Origin: JABCPE02 sp963519075
GTDB lineage: Bacteria > Bacteroidota > Bacteroidia > Flavobacteriales > Weeksellaceae
Assembly: GCA_963519075.1 (NCBI GenBank)
Contig: CAUQMH010000054.1
Span: 1-10,331, forward strand
Direction of reading: 5' to 3'
Length of the DNA: 10,331 nucleotides
The notes beneath the pieces were generated by a model that was not told where the DNA came from, did no database searches, and saw only the letters and a program-made list of their open reading frames with translations. Below are positions 6,203-10,331 of this stretch, one piece after another (position 1 is the stretch's first letter; every line of letters starts with the position of its first letter). Both the position numbers and the translations under genes were made by a program.

Positions 6203-6243
6203 GAATTTTTTAACTTTGATTGGTTGAAAAATTCTTTTTTTAT
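6203..6243 (+). terminator. Rho-independent terminator after yggS
   Basis: GAATTTTTTAAC (6203-6214) pairs completely with GTTGAAAAATTC (6223-6234), with one G-U pair and an 8-nt loop, and is followed by seven T residues. It begins 30 bp after the yggS stop. Its left arm and loop overlap the -7 box TAACTTTG of the next operon. Confidence 0.8.
6211..6218 (+). promoter_or_regulatory. -7 box of the methyltransferase/secreted-protein operon
   Basis: TAACTTTG is an exact TAnnTTTG match, 48 bp upstream of the methyltransferase ATG at 6267. No TTTG -33 element is evident at the usual distance. The box is embedded in the yggS terminator hairpin. Confidence 0.45.
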
Positions 6244-6266
6244 TTAATCAGTTGATACACAATATT

Positions 6267-6965
6267 ATGCTATTTTTACTTCCTGCCTATTTATCGGAAA
6301 ATTCGCCGATTGAGTATTTTGCTCCTGCTGTTAAGGAATATATTATGAACTTGGATTATTTTTTCGTGGAAAATGAAAAAACGGCGAGAAAAGTCATCAA
6401 GTTTTTCGCTCCTGAAAAGAAACAATCCGAATTGAAATTATTTCTGCTGGACAAATATTCAGAAACTTCGGATTTAAAGGAAGCCCAAGAATTGATGAAA
6501 AAAGGGACGGATTTTGGGCTGCTTTCGGAAGCGGGGCTGCCGTGCATCGCAGACCCAGGGAATATTATGGTAAAGTGGGCACATAAAAACGGCATCAAAG
6601 TGGTGCCAGTGAATGGCCCGAGTTCTATCATTTTAGCGCTGATTTCCAGTGGGTTTAATGGGCAGCAGTTTGCTTTTCATGGCTATCTTCCGATAGATAA
6701 GGATGAGCGGAAAAATAAAATCCGACAGCTGGAAAAACAAGTGCAGGAAACAGGATATTCGCAGATTTTTATGGAAACGCCTTACCGAAACCAAAGGCTT
6801 TTGGAGGATTTGTGTAGGTTTTTGTCACCACAGACAGCTCTCTGCATAGCGGCGGATATTAACAATCCAGAGAAAGAATTTATAAAAACACTTCCCATAA
6901 AGGAATGGCAGAAAGAAGAAATAGATTTGCATAAAATTCCTGCGATATTTGTTTTAGGGCAATGA
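6267..6965 (+). CDS. Divergent RsmI/YraL-like SAM-dependent methyltransferase (tetrapyrrole methylase fold)
   Basis: 232 residues from ATG 6267; a TTG at 6252 would add MIHNI but MLFLLPAYLS is the expected first strand. The order of motifs follows RsmI, which 2'-O-methylates C1402 of 16S rRNA: a first strand, FFVENEKTAR (32-41) where RsmI has AEDTR, GLLSEAGLPCIADPG (84-98), VVPVNGPSS (112-120), SSGF, FAFHGYLP (135-142), METPYRN (169-175), and a C-terminal helical part ending IPAIFVLGQ. The PIGN motif at the N-terminus is replaced by AYLSENSP. Flavobacteria are expected to carry a canonical RsmI elsewhere, so this is probably the lineage's second, uncharacterised paralogue. Its substrate, RNA or otherwise, cannot be read here. 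Its stop overlaps the next ATG (ATGA), implying translational coupling. Confidence 0.85.
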   Translation: MLFLLPAYLSENSPIEYFAPAVKEYIMNLDYFFVENEKTARKVIKFFAPEKKQSELKLFLLDKYSETSDLKEAQELMKKGTDFGLLSEAGLPCIADPGNIMVKWAHKNGIKVVPVNGPSSIILALISSGFNGQQFAFHGYLPIDKDERKNKIRQLEKQVQETGYSQIFMETPYRNQRLLEDLCRFLSPQTALCIAADINNPEKEFIKTLPIKEWQKEEIDLHKIPAIFVLGQ

Positions 6966-7699
6966 AAAAGCTGAAAATTTTATTTTGTATTTTCTTTTTT
7001 ACGATTCGGATTTCTGCTCAGCAAATTTTCTCTGGAAAGGTAACCACAGAAGAAGGGATAGCGCTGGAGCAGGTTCTGGTAATTAACATGAGAAACAAAG
7101 AGCAGGTGTATACCAGCAGTAATGGGGAGTTTAAGATAACTGCAAATATTTCGGATGAGTTTCGTTTTGTGAAGAAAGGTTATGATAGAATATCTCATTT
7201 GGTAAAAGTTTCGGATTTTGATAAACATATTTTACTGAAAATGAATAAGATGGAAACTGTTATAAATGAAGTAGTTATAATTCCAAAAAGTAAAATAGAC
7301 AAACTGAAAAAGGATATAGAAGTTCCTACTGTGAAGAAAGGTACGGAATCCAAGCCCAAACCAGCAAGATGGAAAGATGTTCTTGCACTTGATATTGATG
7401 CTTTTGAGGAGCTAATAACGGGGAACGCGCGGAGAAAGAAAACCCGCTATAAATATGAAGAAATGCAGACTGATGTTTTACAGGTAAAGGAGTTTTTAGG
7501 AGAAGAATATTTTATAGAAAATAAAATTCCAAGCGAGAGAATTCATGAGTTTTTAGAGTTTTCTATTATTGAAAAACCAGAAATTAAAAAACATATGAAA
7601 ACGGGTAATCAGACTCAAGTTATGATGATTTTGGAAGAAATGTTCCTAATTTATCATAAAAGATTGGAAATGAATAGTATAAAGAATAAAAATGAATAA
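6962..7699 (+). CDS. Secreted protein with carboxypeptidase-regulatory-like domain (tandem paralogue 1)
   Basis: 245 residues. A signal peptide (about 1-20) ends in ISAQQ, so the product is exported to the periplasm or outer membrane. Residues about 21-95 form a carboxypeptidase-D-regulatory-like beta sandwich: FSGKVTTEEGIALEQVLV, NGEF (54-57) and RFVKKGYDRISH (68-79). Next comes NEVVIIP (102-108), like the KEVVV TonB box that follows this domain in SusC-type receptors, but no plug or barrel follows. The middle (about 110-165) is Lys-rich and linker-like, and the C-terminus (about 178-237) is a small helical region shared with the next gene. Function unknown. It overlaps the methyltransferase gene by 4 bp and its paralogue by 8 bp, so the three are surely co-transcribed. 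Confidence 0.85.
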   Translation: MKKLKILFCIFFFTIRISAQQIFSGKVTTEEGIALEQVLVINMRNKEQVYTSSNGEFKITANISDEFRFVKKGYDRISHLVKVSDFDKHILLKMNKMETVINEVVIIPKSKIDKLKKDIEVPTVKKGTESKPKPARWKDVLALDIDAFEELITGNARRKKTRYKYEEMQTDVLQVKEFLGEEYFIENKIPSERIHEFLEFSIIEKPEIKKHMKTGNQTQVMMILEEMFLIYHKRLEMNSIKNKNE

Positions 7700-8441
7700 A
7701 ATAATATACATAGTGACACTTTTTTTCAGTGTTTTGGGATTTTCGCAGAGTGTTTCAGGAAAAGTGGAGACCGAAGAAGGATTGTCCATTGGTAATGTGA
7801 TGGTTATCAATCTAAAAACCAATGAAAAAGTAAATACAGATGAAAACGGAAAGTTCACCATTTCGGCGAAGTTACAAGATGAAATTCGTTTTGTAAAGAA
7901 AGGCTATGACCGAGTGTCTCATATTGTGAAATCTGCTGATTTTCAGGAAGAAAAATATTTTAGACTGCAAAAATCCGCTGTGACAATAGAAGAAGTGGTT
8001 ATCAGCAGGCTGAAACTAACGGGAAATCTTGCCAAAGACTCCAAAACTCTGGACAAGGAAGATGTCAATGCTAAAATTCAAAAATCGCTGGGAACAGAAA
8101 CCATTGAAAAACAAGTGCGAAGCATTTCTGGTTCTGCGGGAATTAGTTTTAATATGGCATCACTGTTCGCTGGGAAGAAGAAAAAAGAGCAAAAACAGCG
8201 ACTGGAAAAATATGAACAATTCCAGAATAACGCCACATGGATAAGCGAAAGAGTGGATTCGGAATATTTCGTCAGTAAGGGAATTCCAGAGATGAAAGTA
8301 GCAGAGTTTATTCAGTTTTCTCTGACACAAAAACCAGAAGTAGCGGGATACATCAAAACCAATGATTTCCCTAAAATAATGACGGCTCTAGACCAGCTTA
8401 TTCCTATTTATCTCAAAAAAATAGAGAAAAAAACAACATAA
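7692..8441 (+). CDS. Secreted protein with carboxypeptidase-regulatory-like domain (tandem paralogue 2)
   Basis: 249 residues. The signal peptide ends at about GFSQS (20). The beta-sandwich domain runs to about residue 95, with VSGKVETEEGL, NENGKF-like turn DENGKF (50-55) and RFVKKGYDRVSH (66-77), which is nearly identical to the preceding protein. EEVVIS (100-105) is again TonB-box-like without a receptor behind it. The middle is longer and different from paralogue 1: GSAGISFNMASLFAGKKKKE (147-166) could be a membrane-touching hairpin followed by a basic helix. The C-terminal region SEYFVSKGIPEMKVAEFIQF (190-209) and QKPEV matches paralogue 1 closely. It arose by tandem duplication and has diverged mainly in the linker. 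The ATG lies inside the end of the upstream gene. Function unknown. Confidence 0.85.
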   Translation: MNKIIYIVTLFFSVLGFSQSVSGKVETEEGLSIGNVMVINLKTNEKVNTDENGKFTISAKLQDEIRFVKKGYDRVSHIVKSADFQEEKYFRLQKSAVTIEEVVISRLKLTGNLAKDSKTLDKEDVNAKIQKSLGTETIEKQVRSISGSAGISFNMASLFAGKKKKEQKQRLEKYEQFQNNATWISERVDSEYFVSKGIPEMKVAEFIQFSLTQKPEVAGYIKTNDFPKIMTALDQLIPIYLKKIEKKTT

Positions 8442-8562
8442 TTTTTTTAAATTTAACTTTAACTTTAAGGCTTTAATTTAATCTAAAGAGTAAAATAGGA
8501 TTTGAGTTCAAGTTCCATAACTGAAAATAGGAAAAACAATAAAGTTTAATTTAAAAACGGAG
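8442..8562. other. AT-rich 3' region with short tandem repeat, no gene seen
   Basis: This stretch follows the last gene of the operon and precedes its terminator. It contains a short direct repeat (AACTTTAACTTTAA near 8455-8468) and no open frame of note on either strand. It may simply be a long 3' untranslated region; a small RNA cannot be excluded, but there is no exact TAnnTTTG box. Confidence 0.4.
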
Positions 8563-8593
8563 AAACCACATAGATTTTATTTATGTGGTTTTT
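8563..8593 (+). terminator. Terminator of the three-gene operon
   Basis: AAACCACATA (8563-8572) pairs perfectly with TATGTGGTTT (8582-8591) around a 9-nt loop, with T residues continuing to 8593. It lies 121 bp beyond the stop of the last gene and 41 bp before the next start. Confidence 0.75.
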
Positions 8594-8607
8594 CATTTAA
8601 GAAAGTT

Positions 8608-8615
8608 TAAATTTG
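8608..8615 (+). promoter_or_regulatory. -7 box of the YciO-like gene
   Basis: TAAATTTG matches TAnnTTTG and ends 19 bp before the ATG at 8635, so the leader would be about 12 nt. The -33 position falls in the T-rich end of the preceding terminator and lacks a clear TTTG. Confidence 0.45.
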
Positions 8616-8634
8616 CAAAAAATATTAAAAACAA

Positions 8635-9246
8635 ATGGCAAAAATTATACGAATTCATCCAGAAAATCCACAGGAAAGACAGATAAATGAAGTGGTGGAA
8701 ACCCTGAAAAAAGGCGGGCTGATAGTCTATCCATCAGATACGGTGTATGCTCTGGGATGTGATATCAATAATCTGAAAGCAATGGAAAAACTAGCCCAGC
8801 TGAAGGGAATGAAATTAGAAAAGTCTCATTTTACCATTATATGTAATGACCTGAGTCACTTATCAGAATTTACAAAACCGATAGAAACCTCTACATTCCG
8901 ACTTTTGAAAAGCAAACTCCCTGGGGCTTTTACCTTTATTTTAGAAGCAAATAAAAACTTGCCTTTGGCTTATAAAGGACACAAAACCATAGGAATACGA
9001 GTTCCGAATCATTCTGTGCCACAGATGATTGTAGAAAGTCTTGGCAACCCGATAGCTTCCACCTCTATAAAAGATGATGATGAGGTGATAGAATATTCTA
9101 CCGACCCAGAGCTCATCGCCGAAAAATACGATAAAAGCGTGGATATCGTGATAGATAGCGGCTGGGGAGAGCTGGTGCCTTCTACGATAGTAGATGTGAC
9201 ACAGGGAATACCAGAAATTGTCCGACAGGGAAAAGGTGAATTATAG
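8635..9246 (+). CDS. YciO/Sua5/TsaC family protein, possible L-threonylcarbamoyladenylate synthase
   Basis: 203 residues, a single YrdC domain without the Sua5 C-terminal extension; cytoplasmic. Motifs in order: GGLIVYPSDTVYALGCD (27-43), SHFTIICNDLSHLSEF (64-79), LPGAFTFILEAN (95-106), KTIGIRVPNH (117-126), ASTSIKDD (141-148), VPSTIVDVT (181-189) and EIVRQGKGEL at the end. TsaC/Sua5 enzymes make threonylcarbamoyl-AMP from threonine, bicarbonate and ATP for the t6A modification of tRNAs that read ANN codons. The string FTIICNDLSHLS is closer to YciO (FTLMCRDLSELS as I recall it) than to TsaC, and the TsaC-type K-x-R pair is not evident in KGMKLEKSH. It may be the t6A enzyme of this organism or a YciO paralogue of less certain role. 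It is flanked by terminators, a single-gene unit. Confidence 0.9.
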   Translation: MAKIIRIHPENPQERQINEVVETLKKGGLIVYPSDTVYALGCDINNLKAMEKLAQLKGMKLEKSHFTIICNDLSHLSEFTKPIETSTFRLLKSKLPGAFTFILEANKNLPLAYKGHKTIGIRVPNHSVPQMIVESLGNPIASTSIKDDDEVIEYSTDPELIAEKYDKSVDIVIDSGWGELVPSTIVDVTQGIPEIVRQGKGEL

Positions 9247-9251
9247 GAAAT

Positions 9252-9283
9252 AAAAAAAACTCTCGTATTTGCGAGAGTTTTTT
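9252..9283. terminator. Bidirectional terminator between convergent genes
   Basis: ACTCTCG and CGAGAGT with flanking A and T runs form a 12-bp stem (9254-9265 with 9272-9283) around a 6-nt loop. T-runs occur 3' on both strands, so it can end both the YciO-like gene (stop at 9246) and the dehydrogenase gene (stop at 9289). Confidence 0.9.
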
Positions 9284-9288
9284 GTTTA

Positions 9289-10331
9289 TTATAAAAATTC
9301 TATATCGTTAGAATGAGGAAGAATTCCTTTGACATCGTAAACAACGCCGTTTTGGGATAGGAGTTTAGATAAGTCTAAATCCAAGAATTCTTTGTGAGCA
9401 ACACCAAGAACTACTGCTTCATATTTATCCGAAGGAAGTGTTTCTAGGCTTTCTATTCTGTATTCGTGTTTTACTTCGCTAGGATTAGCCCAAGGATCGT
9501 AAGTAGTCACTTTAACACCGAAATCTTCCAAAGCAGAGATTACATCGATGATTTTCGTGTTTCTAACATCAGGGCAGTTTTCTTTGAAAGTTACTCCCAG
9601 CATCAGTAATTTAGCTCCATTGATTTGGATATTTTTCTTAATCATTGCTTTTACCACTTGTTCGGCAACATATTTTCCCATAGAATCATTCATTCTTCTT
9701 CCTGCTAAGATGATTTCTGGATGGTAGCCGTACTCCTGAGCTTTTTGAGCTAAATAATATGGGTCTACACCGATGCAGTGCCCGCCTACAAGACCTGGTT
9801 TGAAAGGAAGGAAATTCCATTTCGTTCCAGCGGCTTTCAGTACATCGTGAGTGTTGATATCCATTAGGTTAAATATTTTAGCCAATTCATTTACAAAAGC
9901 AATGTTGATATCTCTTTGTGAGTTTTCGATTACTTTGGCAGCCTCGGCAACTTTAATCGTTGGAGCAAGGTGCGTACCTGCTGTGATTACAGAAGAGTAT
10001 AAGTCATTCACTACTTTACCGATTTCTGGAGTAGAACCAGAGGTTACTTTTAGGATTTTCTCCACGGTGTGTTCTTTGTCGCCTGGGTTGATTCTTTCAG
10101 GAGAATAACCAGCGAAGAAATCCACATTGAATTTAAGTCCAGAAACTCTCTCCACCACAGGGATACAGTCTTCCTCAGTAGCGCCAGGGTAAACCGTAGA
10201 TTCGTAGATGACAATGTCACCTTTTTTAACTACTTTCCCTACCGTTTCACTCGCTTTTACAAGTGGAGTAAGGTCTGGGCGGTTGTTTCTGTCCACAGGC
10301 GTAGGCACGGTGATGATATATACATTAGCAT
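9289..10331 (-). CDS. Nucleotide-sugar dehydrogenase, WbpA/TviB (UDP-GlcNAc/GalNAc 6-dehydrogenase) type, 5' end beyond right edge
   Basis: The frame stays open past the GTG at 10308 to the right edge, reading ANVYIITVPTPVDRN. In this family that segment is the end of the NAD-binding Rossmann domain, so roughly 70-80 N-terminal residues are missing and the GTG is not the start. Visible parts are IYESTVYPGATEEDCIP, a central dimer helix region, GLVGGHCIGVDPYYLAQKA with the catalytic Cys (codon 9775-9777), RRMNDSMG, and a C-terminal sugar-binding domain with LGVTFKENCPDVRNTK. The enzyme oxidises C6 of a UDP-N-acetylhexosamine twice to the uronic acid using NAD+, in the cytoplasm, for capsule or O-antigen sugars. 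The motifs favour the WbpA/TviB group over UDP-glucose dehydrogenase, but the exact sugar is uncertain. Its upstream neighbours, outside the window, are probably polysaccharide genes. Confidence 0.93.
   Translation of the reverse strand, partial: ANVYIITVPTPVDRNNRPDLTPLVKASETVGKVVKKGDIVIYESTVYPGATEEDCIPVVERVSGLKFNVDFFAGYSPERINPGDKEHTVEKILKVTSGSTPEIGKVVNDLYSSVITAGTHLAPTIKVAEAAKVIENSQRDINIAFVNELAKIFNLMDINTHDVLKAAGTKWNFLPFKPGLVGGHCIGVDPYYLAQKAQEYGYHPEIILAGRRMNDSMGKYVAEQVVKAMIKKNIQINGAKLLMLGVTFKENCPDVRNTKIIDVISALEDFGVKVTTYDPWANPSEVKHEYRIESLETLPSDKYEAVVLGVAHKEFLDLDLSKLLSQNGVVYDVKGILPHSNDIEFL

Noticed and set aside
6962..8441. A contact-dependent toxin, phage-defence or secretion-effector system in the paralogue pair
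   Set aside because: No nuclease, peptidase, toxin or immunity motif is visible, and the partner gene encodes a housekeeping-type methyltransferase fold; the pair is better left as unknown.
10306..10308. GTG as the start of the dehydrogenase
   Set aside because: The frame continues upstream to the window edge with conserved residues (VYIITVPTP), so the gene is cut by the window rather than starting here.

Overview
The window looks like chromosomal DNA of a flavobacterium (Bacteroidota), most likely from the Weeksellaceae group (Chryseobacterium, Riemerella, Bergeyella and relatives). The evidence is A+T-rich DNA, starts without Shine-Dalgarno sequences, repeated Bacteroidota-type -7 boxes (TAnnTTTG), lipoproteins with an acidic stretch after the acylated Cys, a TonB-dependent receptor with HmuY-type partners, and a DnaA whose N-terminal domain matches what I recall of Chryseobacterium DnaA. 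The genus is an inference. No mobile element, CRISPR array, tRNA or rRNA was seen, and no stretch over 300 bases lacks a gene.

Left part (1-2757, minus strand): a haem/iron acquisition operon transcribed right to left. Two tandem HmuY-family lipoproteins (2757-2074, then 2047-1406) are followed by an HmuR-like TonB-dependent receptor (1305 to beyond the left edge). The order matches the hmuY-hmuR pair of Porphyromonas gingivalis, but the HmuY copy is doubled and each protein has only one His. A strong stem-loop lies between the second lipoprotein and the receptor. An AT-rich palindrome and a hairpin lie at and upstream of the operon promoter.

Middle (2906-6173): a small DUF2809-like membrane protein (+) converges on a YbgC/4HBT-type thioesterase (-), with their stop codons sharing a TTAA. 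Then comes dnaA (+), ended by a perfect 18-bp hairpin, and yggS (+), the PLP-homeostasis protein, ended by a hairpin with a T-run.

Right part (6267-8441, plus strand): a tight three-gene operon. It holds a divergent RsmI/YraL-like tetrapyrrole-methylase-fold methyltransferase, overlapping by 4 bp a secreted protein with a carboxypeptidase-regulatory-like domain, which overlaps by 8 bp a paralogue of itself. Both paralogues carry an EVVI sequence resembling the TonB box region of SusC-type receptors, but no plug or barrel. This trio is the least explained system here.

Right end (8635-10331): a YciO/Sua5/TsaC-family protein (+) converges, across a bidirectional terminator, on a nucleotide-sugar dehydrogenase (-) of the WbpA/TviB type. 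The 5' end of the dehydrogenase lies beyond the right edge; it probably marks a surface-polysaccharide locus.
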